This document shows positions 47,356 through 55,647 of a stretch of DNA of 64,000 nt, piece by piece. The notes beneath the pieces were generated by a model that was given only the letters and a program-made list of their open reading frames with translations, had not been told where the DNA came from and made no database searches. Location: contig NZ_AZUP01000001.1 in assembly GCF_000527135.1 (NCBI RefSeq), positions 3,683,535 to 3,747,534 on the forward strand. Direction: 5' to 3'. Within the stretch, counting starts at the first letter, position 1. Every line of letters starts with the position of its first letter. A program made the translations under genes and the position numbers. Source of the DNA: Methyloversatilis discipulorum. GTDB taxonomy: Bacteria > Pseudomonadota > Gammaproteobacteria > Burkholderiales > Rhodocyclaceae.

Positions 47356-48981
47356 TCAGCTGTCGTGCCGCGCCCGCCACGCCGCGAGGTTGATCAGCCC
47401 CCATACGCGGTGTGCCGCGTTCGTGTCGCCGGCGATGAAGCGATCGCGCCAGCGGATCACCTCGGCCGGATCGAGGCCGGTTCGTTCGATGGCGGCAGCG
47501 TCGCCCAGATGGCGCTGCACCAGGCGATGGTCGTGGCCGCGCAGCAGCGCGACGAGGTCGATATTGAAGCCGCGTTTCGGTGTATCCCAGATGGCTTCCG
47601 GCACGTGCCGCGCCAGCAGGTCGCGCAGCAGGCGCTTTTCGCGTCCGGCCTGCCAACTCCACGCCTCCGGCATCGCCTGCAGCAGGCGGCTGACGTCGGC
47701 GGCGCCGAACGGGTGCTCGACACGCAGTCCGGTCGCCAGCGCGGCCTGACGGATGCGGTCGTCCGGCTGCGCCTCGCCCTGCAGCACCGACAGGCGCTGC
47801 AGATGCGAACTGCCGGCCAACGCCGCGTGTTCGCGGTAGAAGCGGGTGGCCGAAAGGTCGGCCGCGCGACCGGTCAGGCGGGCGATGTCGGTGGCGGTGA
47901 AGCCGTTCCAGCGGATGAACAGGTCCTGCGCCACGTCGAAGCGGAACATCCGCGCGTAGCCGCCGAGCAGCGGCAGTGCCTGCAAGGTGCCGGCGATGAC
48001 GCGGCGCAGCGGCGCCGGGACGCGGGCCACGTGGTCGTGGGCGATGCGCCGCCAGCGCGCCGGCATCAGTCCGGCCAACGCTTCGGCGCCGGTGCCGTCG
48101 AGCGCGCGGTCGGACTGCTGCACGCACGCTTCGTACAGCAGCCGCGTCGGCATGCCGGCCGGGTCGCAGTAGGGCTGTTCGGCATGCGCGTGCGCCCGCT
48201 CGAACACGGCTTCCAGCGCGTCGAGGTCGGGGCGCAGCACATGGTGGCGCAGGCCGAGGTGGGCGGCGATGCGCGCCGCGGTGGCGGATTCATCCAGTGC
48301 CGCGTCGTCGAAGCCGACCGACCACGCTTCGATCGTGTGACCGCCGTGCCGGGCCAGTGCGCACAGCAGGGCCGAATCGACGCCGCCGCTGAGGAAGGCG
48401 GCTGGTGCGCGTGCGCCGTCCAGGCGGCGCGCGATGGCGGCCAGCAGGCGGTCATGGATTTCGTCGCAGGCGGCGCCGTAGTCCGTCGGCAAGGGCGGCG
48501 CTGCCGCATGCGGCAGCGCGCGCACGCCACTGCTGTCGAACACCAGCGCGGCGCCGGCTTCGAGCGCGTAGACGCCGTCATGAATCGTGTTCGGTGCAGC
48601 GATGTCGAGAAAGCGCAAGAATTCGTCGAGTCCGCGCGGCGAGGTGCCGGGCCGGGTCGGCAGCTGCGCGAGCAGTGCGTCGAGACCGGTGGCGAAGTGC
48701 AGGCAGCCCTGTGCGTCGCGATGCCAGAACAGCGACACCGAGCCGGCCGGGTCGCGCGCCAGCAGCAGGCGGCGTTGTGCGCCGTCGCAGGCGGCCAGCG
48801 CGTAGCGGCCGTCGGCGTCCGGCGCGACGCCGTCACGCAGCGGGTCGTTCAGCGTTTCGCCGCGGAACAGCTCGCCGGCGAGATGCAGATCGCCCGCTGC
48901 CGCAGGCGGTCGGGACCATTCCGGCGACAGCGTCAGTTGGCCGCTGCGCGGATCGAAATGTCCATGCGCCGTCGCGTTCAT
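47356..48981 (-). CDS. Asparagine synthetase-like protein, degenerate glutaminase domain
   Basis: A 541-residue paralogue with an N-terminal half shortened and lacking any early Cys (begins MNATAHGHFDP). The PP-loop SGGVDSALLCALA and TGAEALAGL in place of GDGGDE are recognisable, so even the synthetase site is altered. It is shorter than the two other paralogues. It may be a diverged ligase or an inactive scaffold. Its ATG overlaps the stop of the upstream GT2 gene (ATGA). The frame upstream to 49116 is spurious. Confidence 0.82.
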   Translation of the reverse strand: MNATAHGHFDPRSGQLTLSPEWSRPPAAAGDLHLAGELFRGETLNDPLRDGVAPDADGRYALAACDGAQRRLLLARDPAGSVSLFWHRDAQGCLHFATGLDALLAQLPTRPGTSPRGLDEFLRFLDIAAPNTIHDGVYALEAGAALVFDSSGVRALPHAAAPPLPTDYGAACDEIHDRLLAAIARRLDGARAPAAFLSGGVDSALLCALARHGGHTIEAWSVGFDDAALDESATAARIAAHLGLRHHVLRPDLDALEAVFERAHAHAEQPYCDPAGMPTRLLYEACVQQSDRALDGTGAEALAGLMPARWRRIAHDHVARVPAPLRRVIAGTLQALPLLGGYARMFRFDVAQDLFIRWNGFTATDIARLTGRAADLSATRFYREHAALAGSSHLQRLSVLQGEAQPDDRIRQAALATGLRVEHPFGAADVSRLLQAMPEAWSWQAGREKRLLRDLLARHVPEAIWDTPKRGFNIDLVALLRGHDHRLVQRHLGDAAAIERTGLDPAEVIRWRDRFIAGDTNAAHRVWGLINLAAWRARHDS

Positions 48982-49829
48982 GTCGATATCGCCCTGAGCC
49001 ACTGGCGCAGCGCGCTCAGCGGGTGACCGGCAGACAGCGATTGCCGCGCCAGCGAGCGCAGTTCGCGCCGGCGCAGCGCATCGACGCGCGCCGCGAGGTG
49101 CTGCGCCTGGGGCCATTGCGCGAGGCGGTCAAGCACGTCGATGTAGGCGCGCTGCATGGCCGTGGTGTCGCGCGACAGATTGCTGTCATGACGGCGGCGC
49201 AGCAGCGCCAGGCCCGGATGCCACAGCAGCGGGAAACGCGCTGCGCAGCGCAGCCACAGGTCGAGATCCTCGACCAGCGCGAGCGAGGTGTCGAAACCGC
49301 CGAGCGCTTCGAAGGCGCTGCGACGCATCACGACGCCGCCGGTGGTGACGAAGTCGGCGTCGAGCAGCTTGTCCAGCGGATCGACGACGCGATTGGCGTC
49401 GCCGAAGAAGTCCGCACCCAGGCCGCCCTGCTCGAACAGCGTTCGTGCGTGCGGCCGAGTCGTGCCGTCGCCAGCGTCGTCGAACTGGCGGCAGTCGCCG
49501 AATACCAGCGCTGCATCGGGCGTCGCCTCCAGCAGCGCGAGCCGCGCCGGCAGGCTGTCGGCCGGCCACAGGTCGTCGGCGTCGAGGAAGGCGATGAATT
49601 CGCCGCGGCCCGCGGCGACGCCGGCATTGCGCGCGGCGGCGGGTCCGGGCGCCGGGCTGTCGATGACGCGCGCGCCGGCGGCCTGCGCAATGGCGGCGGT
49701 GTCGTCGCTGCAGTGGTTGGCGACGACGATGATGTCAGGGGCGAAAGACAGCGGCTGAGCCTGCACGCTCGCGATCGCGTCGGCGATCCAGCGGGCCGCG
49801 TTGTGCGCCGGGATGACGACGCTCAGCAT
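48978..49829 (-). CDS. GT2 glycosyltransferase
   Basis: A 283-residue GT-A enzyme beginning MLSVVIPAHNAARWI, with FLDADDLWP as the DxD-type metal site and a catalytic-base EDLDLWLRCA. It transfers one sugar from a nucleotide donor at the cytoplasmic face. It lies 7 bp after the stop of the preceding GT2 gene on the same strand. Confidence 0.9.
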   Translation of the reverse strand: MLSVVIPAHNAARWIADAIASVQAQPLSFAPDIIVVANHCSDDTAAIAQAAGARVIDSPAPGPAAARNAGVAAGRGEFIAFLDADDLWPADSLPARLALLEATPDAALVFGDCRQFDDAGDGTTRPHARTLFEQGGLGADFFGDANRVVDPLDKLLDADFVTTGGVVMRRSAFEALGGFDTSLALVEDLDLWLRCAARFPLLWHPGLALLRRRHDSNLSRDTTAMQRAYIDVLDRLAQWPQAQHLAARVDALRRRELRSLARQSLSAGHPLSALRQWLRAIST

Positions 49830-49836
49830 CGCTGCG

Positions 49837-50730
49837 TCAGACCGGGCGGCCGGTCAGCATGGCCAGCGCCAATGACAGGATGAGGCGGCCGCGCGCCAGC
49901 GGCGCCAGCGCGAAAGCCTGTGCGAGATCGCGCAGCGCGGCCGCGCGTTCACCGTCGCGGTAGCGCCACTTGGCGTAGTCGGCCAGCACGCTGGCGCGGC
50001 AACTGCGCCAGAAGGCGGATTGTTGCGCCAGCGGCAACAGCGGCCGGTTCTTGTCCAGACAGTCGAGTGCGCCGCGGCGCATCGCCTCGCGGTTACGGCT
50101 GACGCTGCCCGGATTGCGCGTCACCACGACCTGAAGATCGGGCAGACAGGCGTAGCGGCCGGCGGCGGCGAGGCGCACCCACTGGTCGGTATCCTCGGCG
50201 CCGCGCAGGCTCGCATCGAAACCGCCAGCGCGCTCGAGCAGGGCGCGCCGGACCATCACCGACGACGCGCCGCCGGCGACTGCAGAATGACCGCCAAGTA
50301 TGCGCGCCACCAGATTGTCGGCTTCCGGCGGACAGCCCCATTCGCCGACCTTGACGCCCTCCGGCGACTGCAGTTCGGTGGCGTGCGAGCAGAAGCCGAG
50401 GTCGGGTTCGGCGTCGAGCAGCGCGACCTGTTGCGCGAGCTTGTGCGGACGCCACCAGTCGTCGCTGTCGAGAAAGGCGATGTAGTCCCCGCGGGCGGCG
50501 GCGATGCCGGTATTGCGCGCGGCCGACATGCCGGCGTTCGGCTGGCGGATGACGCGCAGCGCGTCGCCGCGGCGGGTGAGCAGGGTGGGTGTTTCATCGG
50601 TGCTGCCGTCGTCGACGACGATCAGTTCGTAGTCGGTAAAGGTCTGCGCCTGTACCGAATCGATCGCGCGGTCTATGCACCAGGCGCAGTTGTACGCCGG
50701 CATGACGATGCTGACGCGCGGCGTGCTCAT
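49837..50730 (-). CDS. GT2 glycosyltransferase
   Basis: A 297-residue GT-A enzyme: VSIVMPAYNCAWCIDRAIDSV, ELIVVDDGSTDETP, YIAFLDSDDWW and GAEDTDQWVRLA. The start at 50730 overlaps the sulfotransferase stop (ATGA). A long open frame continues upstream across the sulfotransferase but is a shadow. Confidence 0.9.
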   Translation of the reverse strand: MSTPRVSIVMPAYNCAWCIDRAIDSVQAQTFTDYELIVVDDGSTDETPTLLTRRGDALRVIRQPNAGMSAARNTGIAAARGDYIAFLDSDDWWRPHKLAQQVALLDAEPDLGFCSHATELQSPEGVKVGEWGCPPEADNLVARILGGHSAVAGGASSVMVRRALLERAGGFDASLRGAEDTDQWVRLAAAGRYACLPDLQVVVTRNPGSVSRNREAMRRGALDCLDKNRPLLPLAQQSAFWRSCRASVLADYAKWRYRDGERAAALRDLAQAFALAPLARGRLILSLALAMLTGRPV

Positions 50731-51677
50731 GCGTCGGTGTCGTAACCGAGGCGCGTCTGCATCGGCGCGATGCGGTCGAGGATGCGCTCGATCAGCTCCG
50801 GGTTCTGCTGCTTCCACTTCGCCTTCGCCGGCTTGCCCTTGACGATGCTGGTCGGGCGCTGGTCCAGCGTGCGGCAGCGCTGTTCGATGTCCGGCGTGAA
50901 CTCGAGGTCGAGCCGCGCATAGACGTCGCGGAACATGTCGACCGGCCGCTCGAACAGGTCCTCGTAGCGCAGGTGTATCCAGCGGTTGGCCGGCAGCGCT
51001 GCGGCGGCGTCGAGCGCGAGCTGGTTGGCGCTGATCCACTGGAAGGCGCACACCTCCTCGATCGGCGCGCGGTTGTAGGCCTGCCAGCCGGGCGCGAGGA
51101 AGAAGGCCCAGTCGGTGTACTCGCCGCCGTTGATCGCCACCGGCTCCGGGAAGTCGCCGAGGAACTGCGACAGGTGGAAGTCGCCGTCGGTGCGGCCGAG
51201 GCGCCAGCCGTCGATCATCGAACTGATGTTGTCGCGGCCGTCGCGCTGAATGAACACGAACTTCGCTTCCGGGAACAGCGCGTGCAGGTAGCCGATGCGC
51301 ATCACGTTGATGCAGGTCTTGTCGAGCACGCGGCCGCCGCCGAGCCGGCGGTAGAAGAAGCGCAGCGCGGCGTCGCGATGTTCCGGCTTCGCGTGTTCGG
51401 CGCCAGCGGCTTCCGAATGCCAGCCGTTGTTGAGCGGGCCGTACAGCTCGTTCCAGAACTGCGGGATTTCGAATCCGAGGTTCACCAGCTGTGTCGACGC
51501 ACCGATGGTTTCGAAGGTGACCGTGGTGCCGGAGCGCGAACAGCCGACCAGGAAGACCGGCGGCTGCGGCGTCGGGCGGGTCAGGTCCCACCACAGGCCG
51601 CGTGCGTCGCGCTGCAGTTCGACGAGGTTCTTGGCGACAATGTCCGGATCGCGCAGCTTGACCAGTTTGTTCAGCAT
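50727..51677 (-). CDS. Sulfotransferase (second)
   Basis: A 316-residue P-loop sulfotransferase with FLVGCSRSGTTVTFETIG as the 5'-phosphosulfate loop and FVFIQRDGRDNISSMIDGW as the 3'-phosphate segment. It belongs to a different subgroup from the one encoded at 38485, so the polysaccharide may be sulfated at two positions. Flanked by GT2 genes. Confidence 0.9.
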   Translation of the reverse strand: MLNKLVKLRDPDIVAKNLVELQRDARGLWWDLTRPTPQPPVFLVGCSRSGTTVTFETIGASTQLVNLGFEIPQFWNELYGPLNNGWHSEAAGAEHAKPEHRDAALRFFYRRLGGGRVLDKTCINVMRIGYLHALFPEAKFVFIQRDGRDNISSMIDGWRLGRTDGDFHLSQFLGDFPEPVAINGGEYTDWAFFLAPGWQAYNRAPIEEVCAFQWISANQLALDAAAALPANRWIHLRYEDLFERPVDMFRDVYARLDLEFTPDIEQRCRTLDQRPTSIVKGKPAKAKWKQQNPELIERILDRIAPMQTRLGYDTDA

Positions 51678-51687
51678 CGGGGTCCGT

Positions 51688-52587
51688 TCAGCGATTCTTC
51701 AGTGCGCCGTGCAGCTCGCCCAGCGAGGCCGCGAGGCGCACGAGGTAGTGACGGCGACGATCGGCCGACAGCGAGGTCGCGACCGCGCCGAAATAGCCCA
51801 GCGCCTTGCGCAGCATGTAGGCGGCCGGCCGGATGCCCTCGACGTGGGCGACCGAGGACGAGCGGATGAAGGCCTTGCGCACGACGTAGCCGGTGCGCAG
51901 CCGCGCGCCGTCGACATAGTGATACTGGATCATGTCGGGTACGTACACGAGCCGTGCGCCCATCGCGAGCCCGCGGGTCACCCAGTCGAAGTCCTCGGCG
52001 CCACCGAGGTCGTGCCCCTGCGGGCCCAGTTCGGTCGAGAAGCGGCCGATGCGGGTCGCCCATTCCGTTCGCACCGCCAGATTGCCGCCGCCGGGCACGG
52101 CCTTGCCAACCGGCACTTCCATGCCGTCATCGCCGAGATCGAAGCGCGGCACCGGCAGCGGATAGACGCGGTAGGGCCCGGTATCGCGTGCCCATGCCGG
52201 CTCGCTGCCGTCCCAGTCGGGCAGGATGCGGCCGCACAGCAGGGCGGCTTCCGGGTGACCGTCGAAGGCCGCGCACACCGCCTCGATATAGCCCGCATCG
52301 ACGCGATGGTCGTCGTCGACGAAGGTGACGCAGTCGCTGTCGATGCGTGACAGCGCACGGTTCAGCGCATGCGATTTGCCGGGCGTCGGTTCGTGGTCGG
52401 CGAGCAGTGGCAGGCCGTGCTGGCGCGTTTCCAGCCAGTCCAGTGTGTCGTCGCTGCAGGCGTTTGCCATGACCATGATGCGCACCGACCAGCCCGCTGG
52501 CCGGCGTGCTGCGTCGAGCGAAGCCAGCGCCTTCGCCAAAAGCGCGCGGCGGTTATGCGTGCAGATCAGTATGGTCAGTGACGGCAT
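51688..52587 (-). CDS. GT2 glycosyltransferase
   Basis: A 299-residue GT-A enzyme: LTILICTHNRRALLAKALASL, VTFVDDDHRVDAGYIEAV and a C-terminal GGAEDFDWVTRGLAMGARLVYV. The CTHNR start and VDDD site are typical of polysaccharide GT2. Start 52587 (MPSLTIL) is preferred over a longer Arg-rich extension to 52683. Confidence 0.88.
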   Translation of the reverse strand: MPSLTILICTHNRRALLAKALASLDAARRPAGWSVRIMVMANACSDDTLDWLETRQHGLPLLADHEPTPGKSHALNRALSRIDSDCVTFVDDDHRVDAGYIEAVCAAFDGHPEAALLCGRILPDWDGSEPAWARDTGPYRVYPLPVPRFDLGDDGMEVPVGKAVPGGGNLAVRTEWATRIGRFSTELGPQGHDLGGAEDFDWVTRGLAMGARLVYVPDMIQYHYVDGARLRTGYVVRKAFIRSSSVAHVEGIRPAAYMLRKALGYFGAVATSLSADRRRHYLVRLAASLGELHGALKNR

Positions 52588-52603
52588 TGCGCAGCGCGAA
52601 GCC

Positions 52604-53548
52604 TCAGGCGGCGCTGCCTTGCGGCGCGCCGCTGCGGCCGCGCCGGCGGTAGCCGCGCAGCATGCCGAAGGTGTGCGCCGCATTCATGCCCTGGCGCAAC
52701 GCGCCGGGTTGAGCGGTCACCCACATGCGCAGCCAGCGTGCCGTGTGCGACAGCAGCTGCCGCAGCAGGAAGGGCGGTACCCCGAACAGTTCCTTCGAGG
52801 CGCGTTCCATCCGGTGTTCGCCGAAGCGCAGGCCGCCGCGGTAATGCAGGCGCAGGAAGTAGCTGCGTTTCAGGCGCCAGGTCTCGACGAAATGGTCGAC
52901 CACCATGTCCGGCCGATAGCGCAGCTTGAGCTTGCGTTCAAGCAGGGCGCGGAACATGACCGCGTCGGATCCGCCACCTATCACGTTGCCGACGCGGTCG
53001 AAGCGCTTGTCGAAGCGCAGGGTCGGATCCTCGCGGAAGATGCGCATGTCGTAGGCGACGTTCGCGGTCCATACCGGCGTCGTGTCGTCCTTGATCCAGA
53101 ATGCATCCGGGCCGTGATTCACTTCGGCGAGGAAACCGAGCAGATTGTTCTCCAGCCAGCGCGGGCGCTGGCCCGGCGCGAAGCTCACCTCGACCCGGCC
53201 GCCGGCGCACTGGGCGCCTTCTTCGCGTATCGCATGCCGCGCCGCCTCGACCAGACCTGGATGCGGCAGTTCGTCGTCATCCATGTAGATGAGGATGTCG
53301 CTGTCCATCGCTTCGGCCAGCCCGCGATTGCGTGCCGGGACGATACCCTGGGTCGATTCGGTCACGTAGCGCAGCGGTACGCCCGGCTGGGCTGCCAGAC
53401 GCTCGAGCACGGCCAGCGTGTCGTCACTGCTGTTGTTGTTGATGACCAGGATTTCGAAGGGCTCGGCACACTGCTGCGCGCGCATCGCGGCGACCAGTGC
53501 CTCGAGCCGGTCCGAGCGGTTGTAGGTACAGAAGGCAAAACTGATCAT
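52604..53548 (-). CDS. GT2 glycosyltransferase
   Basis: A 314-residue GT-A enzyme beginning MISFAFCTYNRSDRLEALV, with EILVINNNSSDDT, IYMDDDELPHPGLVEA and a C-terminal hydrophobic RKLKLRYRPDMVVDHF segment. The MDDDE motif is the metal site. It overlaps the next GT2 gene by 4 bp (53545-53548). Confidence 0.89.
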   Translation of the reverse strand: MISFAFCTYNRSDRLEALVAAMRAQQCAEPFEILVINNNSSDDTLAVLERLAAQPGVPLRYVTESTQGIVPARNRGLAEAMDSDILIYMDDDELPHPGLVEAARHAIREEGAQCAGGRVEVSFAPGQRPRWLENNLLGFLAEVNHGPDAFWIKDDTTPVWTANVAYDMRIFREDPTLRFDKRFDRVGNVIGGGSDAVMFRALLERKLKLRYRPDMVVDHFVETWRLKRSYFLRLHYRGGLRFGEHRMERASKELFGVPPFLLRQLLSHTARWLRMWVTAQPGALRQGMNAAHTFGMLRGYRRRGRSGAPQGSAA

Positions 53549-54507
53549 GACGACTTGCTCCGGGTGTCTGCCGCATTCGGGCGGCGCCGGGTATTCAGCA
53601 ACAGGCGGTGCAGCGGCAGCGGCAGCAGGGCGGGCAGCATGTAGAGCCAGTCCTTCGCGCCACCGTAGCCGCTCTTCATGACGGCGCGGAACAGCGGACG
53701 CGCGGTCAGCAGGTCGCCCTTCCAGTAGCTGGTGTAGGCGCGGTGCAGCAGTTCGCCGTCGGTGATGTCCCGCACCTTCTGCGGGCCCAGGCGGGCGGCA
53801 ATGTCAGGATTCCCGGCGAGAAACTTGCGCTGCGCGCGCAGGTGGTTGAAAGCAATGCGCGAGCGGTTCTTGGTGATCTGCTCGCCATCGTGGAAGTGAT
53901 AGAAGGCCAGCACCTCGGGGACACGCACCAGTGGCAGCACGCTACCCAGCCGCAGCCACAGGTCGTAATCCATGCACGAACTGAGCGCGGTGTCGAAGGC
54001 GCCGTGGCGGCGTATCGCCGCCATGCCGAGCATGGCGCCGTGGATGGGCCAGCGGCAGCCGCCGAGCAGCGCTTCGACCTTGTCCGGTGTTTCGTAGTCG
54101 GGCGGTACGAAGGGCTGGCTGCCCTCGCGGCCGACGCCGATGTTCTGCCAGCCGCAGTAGGCGAGTGCTTCGTCTTCGCGGCCGGCCAGCGCGGCCGACA
54201 TGCGTTCGAGGAATTCCGGATGCCAGGTGTCGTCCGAGTCGAGAAAGGCCAGCAGGCGACCGCGTGCCTGCTCCAGACCGGTATTGCGCGCGGCGGCGGC
54301 ACCGGCGTTCGTCTGCTGCAGCGGCACGATGCGCGGGTCAGCGGCGGCCAGCGCCTGCATGACCTGCCAGGAGTCGTCGCGCGAGCCGTCGTCGACGATG
54401 ATCAGTTCCCAGTCGCCACGCGTCTGGGCCTGCACGCTCGCCACGCTCTGCGCGAGGTGACCGGCGCCGTTGTAGCACGGCATGACGATGGAGATGGCAG
54501 GCGTCAC
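53545..54507 (-). CDS. GT2 glycosyltransferase
   Basis: A 320-residue GT-A enzyme: ISIVMPCYNGAGHLAQSVASV, ELIIVDDGSRDDSW, LLAFLDSDDTWHPEFLERM and SCMDYDLWLRLGSVLPLV. It lies 70 bp after the stop of the upstream SGNH-like gene; that gap shows no clear signal. Confidence 0.9.
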   Translation of the reverse strand: MTPAISIVMPCYNGAGHLAQSVASVQAQTRGDWELIIVDDGSRDDSWQVMQALAAADPRIVPLQQTNAGAAAARNTGLEQARGRLLAFLDSDDTWHPEFLERMSAALAGREDEALAYCGWQNIGVGREGSQPFVPPDYETPDKVEALLGGCRWPIHGAMLGMAAIRRHGAFDTALSSCMDYDLWLRLGSVLPLVRVPEVLAFYHFHDGEQITKNRSRIAFNHLRAQRKFLAGNPDIAARLGPQKVRDITDGELLHRAYTSYWKGDLLTARPLFRAVMKSGYGGAKDWLYMLPALLPLPLHRLLLNTRRRPNAADTRSKSS

Positions 54508-54577
54508 GCTGCGCTGCTCCGCGGGGCTGGAGGCGGCAGGGGGGCGGACGGGGCGAAGGACGGTCGGACGGCGGCGG

Positions 54578-55642
54578 TCACGGTGCGTGGGCGGATGCGC
54601 GAAGCTCTTTGGCGTCCCGGAATGCTAGCAGCGCTTGCCGGTAGGCGCGCTGGTATACGTCACGGCCCGCGCCGGTGACCTCGACGCCCCAGGCGGGCGT
54701 CCCGTCCGACATCAGTTGTGTGGCCATGTCGCGGTTCACCGCCACCGCGTAGTGCGAGCCGTCGTAGGTGTTGTCGGTGCGCGCCGTCTGTTCGCCGGGC
54801 AGCGAAAAGTCGATCAGGCGCGGGAAGTGCCGGGCGGTCGCGTACAGCGCGTCCAGATAGCCGTCCAGCAGGCCGTGGCGCTCCATTTCGTCGATGCGCC
54901 AGGCGCTGACCGGCGGCACGTAGGCAAGCACACGCGCGTCCGGAAAGCGGCTCGCCAGTTCGCCGTACAGGCGCGCGTTGGCGCTGTCGAACGGAATCGA
55001 CTGGCGGCGCCGGGCGTCGTTGCGCTGCAGGCCTTCCGCGCTGCGAAAGCGCGCCGGGTCGAAGGCCGGGGCGTCGGCGCGGATGACACAGTCGAAATTG
55101 CGGTCGTAATAGCGCGGCGTGCCGGGCTGGGTCAGCGCCTGCCAGGACAGCGCGAGGCTGCCGGCCGACAGGTAGTCGGCCAGCACGCCGGGCGGCGCGC
55201 GCAGTTCGCGGACGAAATCCGGAATCGACGGCGGGTCGCGCCCGTCGCGCAGGAAATTGAAGCCATCGACACCGACCACGACGAGCTTCGGCCGCATGCC
55301 GAGGTGGCGCAGGTAGTCGGCGTAGGCGACGAATTCCTCGATCTGTCCGCTGGCGAAGGACAGGTTGAAGCAGCGGTGCGGCGAGAAGGCGTCACCCGGC
55401 ATCAGCGTGCCGCGCGAGCTGCCGAAGATCACGCAGTCGTAATCGGCCAACCGGCGCTGCAGCAGGTTGATCTTGGACAGGCGCTCGTTGAAGTGCGGAT
55501 TGACGCCGCTGAAGCGGTTGCCGCCAAAATGCCACAGCGGATCGACCGCCGCATTGATGGCGAAGGCGAGGGCGCAGACCGCCGCCGCGCTGAGTGCCGT
55601 CAGGGCCATGTAGCGGCGGAAGGAAATGACCGGTCGGCTCAT
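54578..55642 (-). CDS. SGNH-like membrane-anchored protein, MBOAT partner
   Basis: A 354-residue protein with one N-terminal helix (about residues 10-32) and a periplasmic domain. IFGSSRG near residue 75 and DGSHYAV near residue 290 fit the Ser and Asp-His of the SGNH/AlgX-AlgJ class, which complete O-acetylation started by an MBOAT. It begins 5 bp downstream of the MBOAT gene stop. The call rests on motif order and context. A much longer open frame across the neighbours is spurious. Confidence 0.68.
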   Translation of the reverse strand: MSRPVISFRRYMALTALSAAAVCALAFAINAAVDPLWHFGGNRFSGVNPHFNERLSKINLLQRRLADYDCVIFGSSRGTLMPGDAFSPHRCFNLSFASGQIEEFVAYADYLRHLGMRPKLVVVGVDGFNFLRDGRDPPSIPDFVRELRAPPGVLADYLSAGSLALSWQALTQPGTPRYYDRNFDCVIRADAPAFDPARFRSAEGLQRNDARRRQSIPFDSANARLYGELASRFPDARVLAYVPPVSAWRIDEMERHGLLDGYLDALYATARHFPRLIDFSLPGEQTARTDNTYDGSHYAVAVNRDMATQLMSDGTPAWGVEVTGAGRDVYQRAYRQALLAFRDAKELRASAHAP

Positions 55643-55647
55643 GCGCG

